Origin: a virus
Reading direction: 5' to 3' (one strand)
IMG/VR virus record: IMGVR_UViG_3300030294_000096
Span: 1 to 37,981 of that record
Length of the DNA: 37,981 bases
The first letter of the stretch is position 1, and each line of letters begins with the position of its first letter. The notes beneath the pieces were generated by a model. That model was not told the DNA's origin. It worked only from the letters and a program-made list of their open reading frames with translations, and did no database searches. The position numbers and the translations under genes were made by a program. Shown here piece by piece: positions 23,161 through 30,230 of this stretch.

Positions 23161-23648
23161 CACTTTTGCAAGCTTCAAGTTGGCTTTTGCCTTTGATTAT
23201 TTTTATTACTTTTTCAATTTCATTAATATCTAAGTGTGTTTAGTTGCACTATCTCCTTTTGCAAGCTTCAAGGTGGTTTCTGTACCATTAGATTTTTCAT
23301 TGCTTTTACTATCTAAGTGTGTTTAATTGCACTATCTCCTTTTGCAAGCTTCAAGGTGGTTTCTATACCATTAGATTTTCAGTTTCATTTACAATTTAGT
23401 TTATTTCTACATGTGTTCATTTATAGTTATACACCTATTGCAAGCTTCAAGGTGATTTCTGTATCAACATTTTTCATTGTATTTGAAATATATAAGTGTG
23501 TTCATTTGCACTATCTCCTTTTGCAAGCTTCAAGGTGGTTTCTATACCATTATATTTCTCATTGTATAAGCAAGATAATTAATATGTAAGTGTGTTCATT
23601 TGCACTATCTCCTTTTGCAAGCTTCAAGGTGGTATTTTATACCATTAC
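23160..23648 (-). repeat. R1 array: six tandem copies of a 62-base RNA repeat
   Basis: Copies begin (plus strand) near 23165 (partial), 23230, 23313, 23407, 23492 and 23586, about 83-95 bases apart. On the minus strand each reads CTAATGGTATAGAAACCACC, then a hairpin, then GATAGTGCAAATGAACAC. The hairpin stem is CCTT/AAGG in most copies, ACTT/AAGT in the first and CACCT/AGGTG in the fourth. The loop (G)AAGCTTGCAA is constant. The ATG seen in some copies is not conserved (CTA or TTA in others), so this is RNA, not coding. Confidence 0.8.
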
Positions 23649-23697
23649 ATTTTTCATTGCTTCAATCTGAAATTTGATTTGTTTCATTATTGTAGTT

Positions 23698-23729
23698 CAA
23701 AATTACAAAAAGTTTTTTGTTTTACCAAA
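23698..23729 (-). promoter_or_regulatory. Promoter a of the RNA locus
   Basis: On the minus strand TTTG (23726-23729) and TAATTTTG (23698-23705) are separated by 20 bases. It would transcribe six R1 copies and R3 copy 1. Confidence 0.8.
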
Positions 23730-23757
23730 TATTTAATGTTAAAGTTTTGAACTTTTT

Positions 23758-23773
23758 CAAGTACTCTTACTTG
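23758..23773. promoter_or_regulatory. Palindrome CAAGTA-N4-TACTTG, copy 2
   Basis: CAAGTA CTCT TACTTG lies 28 bases upstream of promoter a. A second palindrome AAAGTT-TTG-AACTTT lies between the two. The fixed spacing favours an activator or operator site. Confidence 0.6.
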
Positions 23774-23775
23774 AA

Positions 23776-23880
23776 TGAGTATTAAAAAACCAAGTCATTT
23801 ATAAGTTCTGTTAGCTTCTCAGCTTAGAAAAATAAACTTTCATTTGTCATATTTATTCTTGTAACTTTACAAATCTGCGA
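23776..23880 (-). repeat. R3 repeat, copy 2
   Basis: Contains (plus strand) CTCAGCTTAGAAAAATAAAC, TTTCATTTGTCATATTTATT and CTTGTAACTTTACAAATC, matching R3 copies 1 and 3. It belongs to the RNA unit started by promoter b. Confidence 0.6.
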
Positions 23881-23897
23881 AATGTATTATTATCAAT

Positions 23898-23960
23898 CTA
23901 AGTGTGTTCATTTGCACTATCTCCTTTTGCAAGCTTCAAGGTGGTATTTTATACCATTAG
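23898..23960 (-). repeat. R1 repeat, single copy
   Basis: A full-length R1 copy with stem CCTT/AAGG and loop GAAGCTTGCAA on the minus strand, just downstream of promoter b. Confidence 0.78.
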
Positions 23961-24005
23961 ATTATCTATTAAATCTGATATATGTTTTGCTTTTTTATTG
24001 TAGTT

Positions 24006-24037
24006 CAAAATTACAAAAAGTTTTTTGTTTTACCAAA
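24006..24037 (-). promoter_or_regulatory. Promoter b of the RNA locus
   Basis: TTTG (24034-24037) and TAATTTTG (24006-24013) on the minus strand, 20-base spacer. It would give an RNA of roughly 240 bases with one R1 and one R3 repeat. Confidence 0.8.
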
Positions 24038-24067
24038 TATTTAATGTTAAAGTTTGAACTATTTTTT

Positions 24068-24083
24068 CAAGTACTCCTACTTG
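24068..24083. promoter_or_regulatory. Palindrome CAAGTA-N4-TACTTG, copy 3
   Basis: CAAGTA CTCC TACTTG lies 30 bases upstream of promoter b, at the end of the unit carrying the tRNA-like element. Confidence 0.6.
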
Positions 24084-24162
24084 TTTTTGTTATGAATAAT
24101 AATCAAGGAACTTACTTCTTCTGACAAGTCAGTGTTTCAGTGTTAAAATTAATATTCATAGT

Positions 24163-24247
24163 GAAGATAGATGGAGTTGAACCCAGTGTCAGTAACACTT
24201 GCCTTCTGCACAATTCGAATCGTGCTGCACCCTGTGTGCTTATCTTC
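24163..24247 (-). tRNA. Class II tRNA-like element (uncertain, possibly degenerate)
   Basis: On the minus strand a 7-base acceptor stem GAAGATA / TATCTTC encloses four hairpins in tRNA order. The D-like arm is GCAC-ACAGG-GTGC. The anticodon-like arm is GCACG-ATTCGAAT-TGTGC. The long variable arm is AGTGT-TACTG-ACACT. The T-like arm is TGGG-TTCAAC-TCCA with GGTTCAA. The anticodon loop has 8 bases (canonical 7), position 8 is not T, and the T stem has only 4 pairs. It may be a frameshift-type tRNA, a decayed tRNA-Ser, or a tRNA-like domain of a longer RNA. Confidence 0.4.
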
Positions 24248-24591
24248 ATCATTTTTATAATTTAATCAATAGTCAGTCCTTGTAGAGAAATAATAGCAGT
24301 CAGTCACTGATCATCTGACATTAGGTTCACACATCATCAAAAATTAATTTGATAGGTAATTTCCACGGTGTAGTTACTATTTACATTTATAACAAGATAA
24401 GTTCTACAGTTCTCATATCTATTTCAATGGACTTTTCATCTTTGATAATTTTCATTATCATTAACTCACCACTATTAGCATCAAATTCATCTGGTTCATA
24501 TATATTTTGTTACAAACATATACACTCTGATTTCAGATATTGCTGATATTTCTTGTTTAAATCTGATTTTTTGATTTAAATTATTGTAGTA
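24248..24591 (-). other. Gene-free leader of the tRNA-like transcript
   Basis: No convincing gene. One 24-codon minus-strand frame (24387-24461, starting MIMKIIKDEK) has plausible composition but no relatives that I recognise; upstream codons in the same frame (YEPDEFDANSGE) hint at the remains of a larger gene. Promoter c lies at the right edge. Confidence 0.35.
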
Positions 24592-24623
24592 CAAATATAC
24601 AAAAAGTTTTTTGTTTTACCAAA
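24592..24623 (-). promoter_or_regulatory. Promoter c of the RNA locus
   Basis: TTTG (24620-24623) and TATATTTG (24592-24599) on the minus strand, 20-base spacer. It would transcribe the tRNA-like element. Confidence 0.75.
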
Positions 24624-24653
24624 TATTTTTTGATATTTTTTCTACATTTTTTA

Positions 24654-24674
24654 CTCAAGTACGTTTACAAGAGT
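24654..24674. promoter_or_regulatory. Degenerate palindrome, copy 4
   Basis: CAAGTACGTTTACAAG keeps the left half of the CAAGTA-N4-TACTTG element. The flanks ACTC/GAGT create an alternative inverted repeat. Confidence 0.45.
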
Positions 24675-24775
24675 TTTAAAAAATCAAATCATTTTTCAGT
24701 TCTTTTTATCTTCACAGATTAGAAATAACATTTTTTCATTTGTTATATTTACTTCTGTAACATTAAATTTATGTA
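24675..24775 (-). repeat. R3 repeat, copy 3
   Basis: Contains (plus strand) TTCACAGATTAGAAATAACA and CATTTGTTATATTTACTTCT, then GTAACATTAAAT, matching R3 copies 1 and 2. It is downstream of promoter d. Confidence 0.58.
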
Positions 24776-24789
24776 TTTTCAGTTTCACT

Positions 24790-24909
24790 ATAATCTTGTT
24801 CAAGATTAAGGGTGGTTTCCTTACTACTAAATTGTGATTACTTTAATCTAAGTGTGTTCATTTGCACTATCATTCTCTTGCAAGCTTTGAGAGGTTTTTA
24901 TACCATTAG
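24790..24909 (-). repeat. R1 repeats: one divergent and one full copy
   Basis: The full copy (24848-24909) has hairpin stem TCTC/GAGA in place of CCTT/AAGG but keeps loop AAAGCTTGCAA and both flanks. The divergent copy (about 24790-24835, minus strand) keeps GGAAACCACC and ATAGTG but has a different hairpin, AATCTT-GAAC-AAGATT. Stem changes are compensated in both. Confidence 0.7.
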
Positions 24910-24950
24910 ATTTTTTTCAATCTGAAATTTGATTTGTTTTTATTGTAGTT

Positions 24951-24982
24951 CAAAATTACAAAAAGTTTTTTGTTTTACCAAA
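24951..24982 (-). promoter_or_regulatory. Promoter d of the RNA locus
   Basis: TTTG (24979-24982) and TAATTTTG (24951-24958) on the minus strand, 20-base spacer, 42 bases upstream of the full R1 copy. Confidence 0.8.
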
Positions 24983-25060
24983 TATTTAATGTTAAAGTTT
25001 TGAACTTTTTTTCAATTGAAATTTAATTTTTGTGATTATATTTCTTTTGATATTGTAGTG

Positions 25061-25092
25061 CAAAATTACAAAAAGTTTTTTGTTTTACCAAA
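25061..25092 (-). promoter_or_regulatory. Promoter e of the RNA locus
   Basis: TTTG (25089-25092) and TAATTTTG (25061-25068) on the minus strand, 20-base spacer. Only about 70 bases lie between it and promoter d, with no R1 repeat. Confidence 0.78.
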
Positions 25093-25120
25093 TATTTAAT
25101 GTTAAAGTTTTGAACTTTTT

Positions 25121-25136
25121 CAAGTACTCTTACTTG
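25121..25136. promoter_or_regulatory. Palindrome CAAGTA-N4-TACTTG, copy 5
   Basis: CAAGTA CTCT TACTTG lies 28 bases upstream of promoter e, the same distance as at promoter a. Confidence 0.6.
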
Positions 25137-25161
25137 AAGTTTTTTGTTTTTTATTGTAGTA

Positions 25162-25193
25162 CAAAATTAATAAAAGTTTTTGATACTACCAAA
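25162..25193 (-). promoter_or_regulatory. Promoter f of the RNA locus
   Basis: TTTG (25190-25193) and TAATTTTG (25162-25169) on the minus strand, 20-base spacer. It lies just downstream of the gene at 25217-25555. Confidence 0.76.
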
Positions 25194-25216
25194 TATTTAA
25201 TGTTAAAGTTTCAGTT

Positions 25217-25555
25217 TTAATATACGCATTCATATCCATCTGAATTCTCAAGTGTTTCAATAATTTCCAATAAAAAATCATTAAAGTTTTTACTTGTATA
25301 ATCTTTTGAAAAGAAATAATGATATTTTTCTAAAATCTCATCTCCTCTATTATAAAACAATTTTAATTTTGTTGCAGTATCTAATGCATCATCTTTTGAC
25401 ATTTCATGAGCCATATCTGCATAGTGCTCATTTTGACAATATTCATTATCTTGAAATTTCGCACCAATTTCTCTACATAAAGTTTCAATTAGATGTTCTC
25501 TATTTATGCTTGTTATAAACTTAATACCACTTTTTGTAATAATAGTTTTACTCAT
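25217..25555 (-). CDS. Hypothetical protein downstream of an RNA-locus-type promoter
   Basis: The protein has 112 residues starting MSKTIITKSGIKFITSINRE. The middle is helical with scattered His and Cys (REIGAKFQDNEYCQNEHYAD, then MAHEMSKDDALDTATKLK). No known domain. Its promoter (25581-25612) has the same layout as the RNA-locus promoters, so it may be expressed with them. Confidence 0.8.
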   Translation of the reverse strand: MSKTIITKSGIKFITSINREHLIETLCREIGAKFQDNEYCQNEHYADMAHEMSKDDALDTATKLKLFYNRGDEILEKYHYFFSKDYTSKNFNDFLLEIIETLENSDGYECVY

Positions 25556-25580
25556 ATATTTATGTTTTTAAACTGAATTA

Positions 25581-25612
25581 CAAAATTACAAAAAGATTTT
25601 CATACTACCAAA
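25581..25612 (-). promoter_or_regulatory. Promoter g, for the gene at 25217-25555
   Basis: TTTG (25609-25612) and TAATTTTG (25581-25588) on the minus strand, 20-base spacer. It is the only one of the seven that clearly precedes a protein gene. Confidence 0.8.
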
Positions 25613-25630
25613 CATTCACAAGTTAATTTT

Positions 25631-25975
25631 TCAATTATTTTTAAAATCTTCCAATGTTTTGTAATAACTACACATATTTTCAATTGAATAGAAAACTAAT
25701 ATATTATTTTTTATTGCAAATTCAACTTCCTTATCTGCACCACTTGATTCTCCTGGTAATCTCAATATACAATCACATACTGGAATCCACTCAAAATCAA
25801 TTTTAAGCCAATCTTCATATGGTCTAGGATGAGCCATATGCTGAAAATGTGAATATAATGGTGTAAATGGCACAAAACCTTTATTCATTAATTCATCTGC
25901 TGTGTCCATTTGTATTTTAACATTAACAGCAACATCACCTTTTGTATATGGTGAAGCTATATAAACTTTAATCAT
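25631..25975 (-). CDS. Nucleoside 2-deoxyribosyltransferase-fold protein (DUF4406/DUF1937-like)
   Basis: The protein has 114 residues. IKVYIASPYT at the N-terminus, GFVPFTPLYSHF near residue 33, DWLKIDFEWIPVCDCILRLP in the centre and GESSGADKEVEFA are typical of this small fold, where the glutamate acts as nucleophile in true transferases. It could act in nucleotide salvage or cleave a nucleotide signal. The catalytic activity is not certain for the DUF branch. Confidence 0.84.
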   Translation of the reverse strand: MIKVYIASPYTKGDVAVNVKIQMDTADELMNKGFVPFTPLYSHFQHMAHPRPYEDWLKIDFEWIPVCDCILRLPGESSGADKEVEFAIKNNILVFYSIENMCSYYKTLEDFKNN

Positions 25976-26010
25976 ATTTTTATTTTATTTTTTAATATAT
26001 ATATGATATA

Positions 26011-26538
26011 ATGAAAAATATAAAAAGTTTTGATAAATACAATGAAGATGTACTAACTGATGGTTTTACTCCTGAGAATGCAAGGTATAATGCAGGTATA
26101 AAAGCAAATAGAATAATATATCAACTTAAAAATTTATTATTACCTGTTGGTAAATTAACTGAGCAAGTTGTCACAAGGTCAATTGAATCAATAAATTCAT
26201 TAAATAGAATTATTAATGATGAAATTATTGAAGATGATGCTATGATAACTCAATTAAAAAAATCAGATACTTCAAATACAATATTTGATGTTATAAAAAA
26301 TATTGAAGTTAATCAAAATGGTATAAATAGATCTACAAATAAATACTCAGCTACAATAAATACTTTGTGGTTAGGAGGAAAAAAATATGATTTAATAGTA
26401 AAGCCATTATCATTTTGGTTGAATATGGCAAAAAAAGACAGAGAAACAGAAAATAAAATATCCAATCAACTATGTGGTTGGATAAATAGTAATATAAATT
26501 TAACTATTGAATCATTAAATAAAATAACACACAAATGA
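26011..26538 (+). CDS. Tagged-type protein, MKNIKSFDKYNE variant
   Basis: The protein has 175 residues, beginning MKNIKSFDKYNED, which resembles a capsid-targeting sequence ending in YNE. The remainder is largely helical (NRIIYQLKNLLLPVGKLTEQ). It lacks the KFNL end. It overlaps the membrane HExxH gene by 4 bases, so the two may act together. The function is unknown. Confidence 0.8.
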   Translation: MKNIKSFDKYNEDVLTDGFTPENARYNAGIKANRIIYQLKNLLLPVGKLTEQVVTRSIESINSLNRIINDEIIEDDAMITQLKKSDTSNTIFDVIKNIEVNQNGINRSTNKYSATINTLWLGGKKYDLIVKPLSFWLNMAKKDRETENKISNQLCGWINSNINLTIESLNKITHK

Positions 26539-27080
26539 GCAAACCAATTAAAATAATAGGTATAATATTATTTAGTTTTATACTTATTTTTATAGCATAT
26601 GAAATATTCATACCAACTAAAGATTATCCTTTTAGTAAAATTGAAATTGTTAATTATCATCATCTATATAACTTAACAAATAGAACTTATCTAGATACAA
26701 TTGTAGAATCAGGATTACAATCACTTAAAATTGATACTGTTACTGTTGTTATTAAAAATATTGATAAATCATCAATAGTAATTAATGGCGAAGATATTGA
26801 TTTGAAAGCATATATAGTAGTTAATAACGATACATATTATATATTTATTGGTGACTATAGTAGAAATGAAAGTATTACAATATTATCTCATGAATTAATT
26901 CATTTAAGACAATATTATGACAAAATGTTATTAATTAGTAGAACAGGAGTTTATTTATGGCTTGGTGATGTTATAGATATATCAAATATGGATTATAATC
27001 AAAGACCTTGGGAAATAGAAGCATTTGATAATCAATCAGATAATGCAAATGCAATGAAATATATTTTATATAAATTATAA
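26535..27080 (+). CDS. Membrane-anchored HExxH (zincin-like) protein
   Basis: The protein has 181 residues. An N-terminal membrane helix (about residues 5-23, IKIIGIILFSFILIFIAYEI) is followed by an outside or periplasmic domain. SHELIHLRQYYD near residue 118 contains HExxH, the zinc-binding and catalytic motif of zincins. The downstream glutamate in WEIEAFDNQS is well placed as third ligand. The short length suggests a minimal peptidase. A role at the envelope is likely; the substrate is unknown. Confidence 0.83.
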   Translation: MSKPIKIIGIILFSFILIFIAYEIFIPTKDYPFSKIEIVNYHHLYNLTNRTYLDTIVESGLQSLKIDTVTVVIKNIDKSSIVINGEDIDLKAYIVVNNDTYYIFIGDYSRNESITILSHELIHLRQYYDKMLLISRTGVYLWLGDVIDISNMDYNQRPWEIEAFDNQSDNANAMKYILYKL

Positions 27081-27422
27081 GTTGAATTTTTTTGATGCAT
27101 TAATTATATTATAAAACTCTTCTGTTGTAAATTTATTTGGAAAAAAGTATTTACTATCTCCGTCATCTTTATCACAAATAATATATCCTTTTTTATCTCT
27201 AAGTGTTATTATATCTCCATCACCTATTTTATAAACATTATTATAAGATCTCTTACCATTATATTCTGAATATTTTAAAATAGAATCAATAATATATATC
27301 TCACCATATTTCAAATAATTACTCTGAAGTCCAATATATATAATTTCATCACCTATTTTTAAATCATTTAAGTAATCAGGATTATCATGTTGTACTTCAT
27401 ATATTTTAAAATTTGTTATCAT
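27075..27422 (-). CDS. GDxI barrel-like cassette protein, MITNFKIYE tag
   Basis: The protein has 115 residues starting MITNFKIYEVQ, a tag variant. KIGDEIIYIGLQ is the barrel motif, and GDGDIITLRDKKGYIICDKDD continues the sheet. It ends NASKFN with a final L. It converges on the HExxH gene with a 6-base overlap and no terminator between. Confidence 0.82.
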   Translation of the reverse strand: MITNFKIYEVQHDNPDYLNDLKIGDEIIYIGLQSNYLKYGEIYIIDSILKYSEYNGKRSYNNVYKIGDGDIITLRDKKGYIICDKDDGDSKYFFPNKFTTEEFYNIINASKKFNL

Positions 27423-27772
27423 ATATTAAATTTATTAGTTTGTGTTAAAAATTCTAATTTTGATTTATCATCAGATATATGAATCAATTCTTCTAATGAA
27501 AAAGACATGGCATTTTTATATTTTTTGCTATAATCTATTTCGCTATGATAAATTTGATATGATTCTAAATAATCAGGAATATAATCAAATTGAACTATAA
27601 ATCTATCCCAACGATATTTAATATCAATAATTTCTATTATCTGTCCTATATTACTTAATGTAAAACTATTTAGTTCAGTAAAATCAATACTTTCACATAT
27701 AACATAATCTCCAATAGATGGTAGTATTGATGATTTTTTATTTTTTTCATATATTTTAAAATCTGTTATCAT
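27419..27772 (-). CDS. Tagged GDYV barrel-like cassette protein, MITDFKIYE tag
   Basis: The protein has 117 residues. MITDFKIYEKN is followed by PSIGDYVICESIDF, NIGQIIEIIDI and VQFDYIPDYLESYQ, the motif order of the family at 7429-8748. It ends QTNKFNI. Overlaps on both sides are ATGA. Confidence 0.84.
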   Translation of the reverse strand: MITDFKIYEKNKKSSILPSIGDYVICESIDFTELNSFTLSNIGQIIEIIDIKYRWDRFIVQFDYIPDYLESYQIYHSEIDYSKKYKNAMSFSLEELIHISDDKSKLEFLTQTNKFNI

Positions 27773-28068
27773 ACATTAAAATTGTTGGATTTATTAATTA
27801 ATTTCAGTCTATCTTCTAATATTTTTCTAACTGATGAGTATTTGTATACATCTTTTTTATCTATCCAAAAACCATCTTCATGATAATAATCTTTAAAATC
27901 AATTTTATATTGTGATTTACTTTTATTTATTATTTTAAAAATATTATTGCTTATTTTGGTTTTATATTGAATATCATAATTTATTCCTTTAAGAACAGGT
28001 ATAACATAATAATCAACAGGTATTTCTATCTGGTTATTAACAAATTCATATTTTTTTATATATTTCAT
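27769..28068 (-). CDS. Tagged cassette protein, distant barrel-like
   Basis: The protein has 99 residues, MKYIKKYEFVN to SNNFNV, a slightly divergent C-terminus. VDYYVIPVLKG sits where GDYVL is found in relatives, followed by NNIFKIINKSKSQYKIDF. It is the first of three minus-strand cassettes. TTTAATATATAG (minus, 28101-28112) lies 33 bases upstream. Confidence 0.8.
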   Translation of the reverse strand: MKYIKKYEFVNNQIEIPVDYYVIPVLKGINYDIQYKTKISNNIFKIINKSKSQYKIDFKDYYHEDGFWIDKKDVYKYSSVRKILEDRLKLINKSNNFNV

Positions 28069-28174
28069 AATTATATTTTATAATTTATATTTTTGATATA
28101 CTATATATTAAAAATAAAAATAACAATCTTATTTTTTTATATATAATATAAACAATAAAACAGCACAATTATAT

Positions 28175-29818
28175 ATGTTAAAATATGATGATTATAATAA
28201 ATTGAATGAGGCTTTCTTTCATCGTAGTAAAGATGAGTTAGAAAATCTCATACATTCATTTAAAAGCTTGATTATAAATCTAAAACAATCAATAGATAAA
28301 AAATATACATTAGATTTCTATAAAACTCAAATCAAAGAGGATTTAGAATCATATAAAATAAATATATTGAATAATTACAATAAAAATACAATTAGTAAAT
28401 TTAAAGATTTGTTTAAAGAATTTTTAAATAATGTAGATAATGACATAATTAAGCATATGAAATTAGGTAAATTTGCTAATGATATATTAAAGATATATTC
28501 TATTAATAATTCTTTTGATATTAACATAAAGAATGTAAATAGTGTGTTTAAAGCTTATCTTGATAATGTTGATAGATATATAGACAACACATATGATTTT
28601 TTCTACAATAAGATTGAGACTGATAAATCATATGAACCATATAATAAAATTGATATTAAAATAAATAAAGTCCCTATTGATGAATATCAAAAAACAAAAT
28701 ACAAATATCAAATTGAGTTATTAAAATTACAAGAATGGATTACATACAACAATAAAAAAGTATTGATTATATTTGAAGGTAGGGATGCTGCAGGAAAAGG
28801 TTCAGCGATTAGAAATATCACAAGATTTCTAGATCCAAAGCATTTTAGAGTACAGACATTTGGTATACCTACAGAAGAAGAGAGTAATAATTGGTTTGAT
28901 AGATATGAAAAATCTTTACCTAAAAATGGAGAAATTGTTTTTTTTGATAGATCTTGGTATACAAGAGGTTATGTTGAACCAGTGATGAAATATTCAACTG
29001 AAGATAAATATAATAAATTTATGAAAGAAGTCAATAACTTTGAAGATAAATTAATAGATGATGACATCATACTTATAAAAATATGGTTCTCCATATCTCA
29101 AGATGTACAAAAAATGAGATTTGAATTAAGAAAATCTAATCCATTGAAATACTGGAAGTTTAGTAAGAATGATGAGCAAACATTAGACAAATGGGATGAA
29201 TTTACTAAATATATAAATGAGATTTTCAAAAAAACAAATACTAAAGATTCTCCTTGGATAATAATAGATGCTGATGATGAAAATTATTCAAGATTAGAAT
29301 CTTTCAATAGTATAATAAAATCAATAGAAAAAGATAAATCAAACATCAAAGAGGGTGGAATAAAAGTAATATTTGAAGATTTAGATGGACCATTAATTCC
29401 ATATGATAAAAATTCAGATACCGACTATCATAAATTTTTTAATGATCCAGAAAAATGGAGTAAGACTGCTATGAGCAATTTAAACAATATTATTGAAAAG
29501 ACAGAAGCAAAAGTAGTATTATCTTCTTCATATAGAGATGATAAACCATTAAGCGAAATAGAAAAGATGATGAAAACTGCTGGATTTAAATATAAAATAT
29601 ATGACGTTGTTCCAAATGACAAATCTAAAAAACGTGGATCTGATATAAAAGATTGGTTAAAGAATAATAAATCAGTTAGTAATTTTATTATTATTGACGA
29701 TAATAAGCATGACTTATATGAAGTATTTAGCAAAAAACACATTGTTAAAACTACTCATGAATTAGGAATAACAGATGATATTAAAGATGAAGCTATTGAT
29801 AAATTAAATACTAAATGA
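28175..29818 (+). CDS. PPK2-family polyphosphate/nucleotide kinase fused to a HAD domain
   Basis: The protein has 547 residues in three parts. Residues 1-165: a helical region starting MLKYDDYNKLNEAF, a possible capsid-targeting sequence ending LNE. Residues 170-385: a PPK2 domain with Walker A GRDAAGKGSAI, the DRSWYTRGYVEPV motif and the lid region KMRFELRKSNPLKYWKFS. PPK2 enzymes transfer phosphate between polyphosphate and nucleotides. Residues 395-547: a HAD-like domain with VIFEDLDGPLI (DLDG), VVLSSSYRDD, RGSDIKDWL and IIIDDNKHDL, like the HAD domain of Swiss-army-knife RNA-repair proteins. I have not seen this fusion described. Confidence 0.93.
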   Translation: MLKYDDYNKLNEAFFHRSKDELENLIHSFKSLIINLKQSIDKKYTLDFYKTQIKEDLESYKINILNNYNKNTISKFKDLFKEFLNNVDNDIIKHMKLGKFANDILKIYSINNSFDINIKNVNSVFKAYLDNVDRYIDNTYDFFYNKIETDKSYEPYNKIDIKINKVPIDEYQKTKYKYQIELLKLQEWITYNNKKVLIIFEGRDAAGKGSAIRNITRFLDPKHFRVQTFGIPTEEESNNWFDRYEKSLPKNGEIVFFDRSWYTRGYVEPVMKYSTEDKYNKFMKEVNNFEDKLIDDDIILIKIWFSISQDVQKMRFELRKSNPLKYWKFSKNDEQTLDKWDEFTKYINEIFKKTNTKDSPWIIIDADDENYSRLESFNSIIKSIEKDKSNIKEGGIKVIFEDLDGPLIPYDKNSDTDYHKFFNDPEKWSKTAMSNLNNIIEKTEAKVVLSSSYRDDKPLSEIEKMMKTAGFKYKIYDVVPNDKSKKRGSDIKDWLKNNKSVSNFIIIDDNKHDLYEVFSKKHIVKTTHELGITDDIKDEAIDKLNTK

Positions 29819-29822
29819 TATT

Positions 29823-30230
29823 ATGAAATATTTAAAAAAATATGAAATGTTAAACAAATTAGACACATCAGATAATCCTATATTTATAGAATTTATGATT
29901 AATTTCATAACATCTTTAGATTATGACTTAACCACAAATTACAATAAAAAATACTCTAGAAATGAGATATTTTTTTATAACAAAGATATAAATTCTGAGG
30001 GTTTAAAATTTTGTATTGAAATAACAAATGATGAATTAATTTTTAAAAAATACCATAATAATTTTAAGATTATTGAAGAATATTTAGAAACTATCAATGG
30101 ATTAAATTTAATAAATATTGATCATCACATATACAACTTTAAGATATCAGGAAATACTCTAGATATCGAAGAACAGATAACAAAAAAGAATTTTGATATG
30201 TTTAGAGAAGCAAATAAATTTAATTTATGA
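29823..30230 (+). CDS. Tagged cassette protein, unknown core
   Basis: The protein has 135 residues, MKYLKKYEMLN to EANKFNL. The core pattern (FIEFMINFITSLDYDLTTNY, then FFYNKDINSEGLKFCIEITN) resembles the gene at 344-748 in layout, with long helix, sheet and C-terminal helix, but similarity is weak. It starts 4 bases after the PPK2 gene stop, so the two are probably cotranscribed. Confidence 0.82.
   Translation: MKYLKKYEMLNKLDTSDNPIFIEFMINFITSLDYDLTTNYNKKYSRNEIFFYNKDINSEGLKFCIEITNDELIFKKYHNNFKIIEEYLETINGLNLINIDHHIYNFKISGNTLDIEEQITKKNFDMFREANKFNL

Noticed and set aside
23160-23648. CRISPR-like array (direct repeats with 21-32 base spacers)
   Set aside because: The repeats are about 62 bases, vary in sequence, the spacers resemble each other (TTTTTCATTG recurs), and no Cas gene is near.
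23586-23960. Short peptides starting MNTL after AAAGGAG in the R1 repeats
   Set aside because: The ATG is replaced by CTA or TTA in other copies and the frames end after 6-14 codons at different places, so a conserved peptide is not supported.
23317-24546. Plus-strand open frames of 65-90 codons in the repeat region
   Set aside because: They run through the R1 and R2 repeats antisense to the promoters, have Phe/Leu/Ser-rich composition unlike the real proteins here, and the frames differ between repeat copies.
22987-25136. CAAGTA-N4-TACTTG hairpins as intrinsic terminators
   Set aside because: On the transcribed (minus) strand they are followed by A-runs, not T-runs, in most copies; an operator or processing role fits better.
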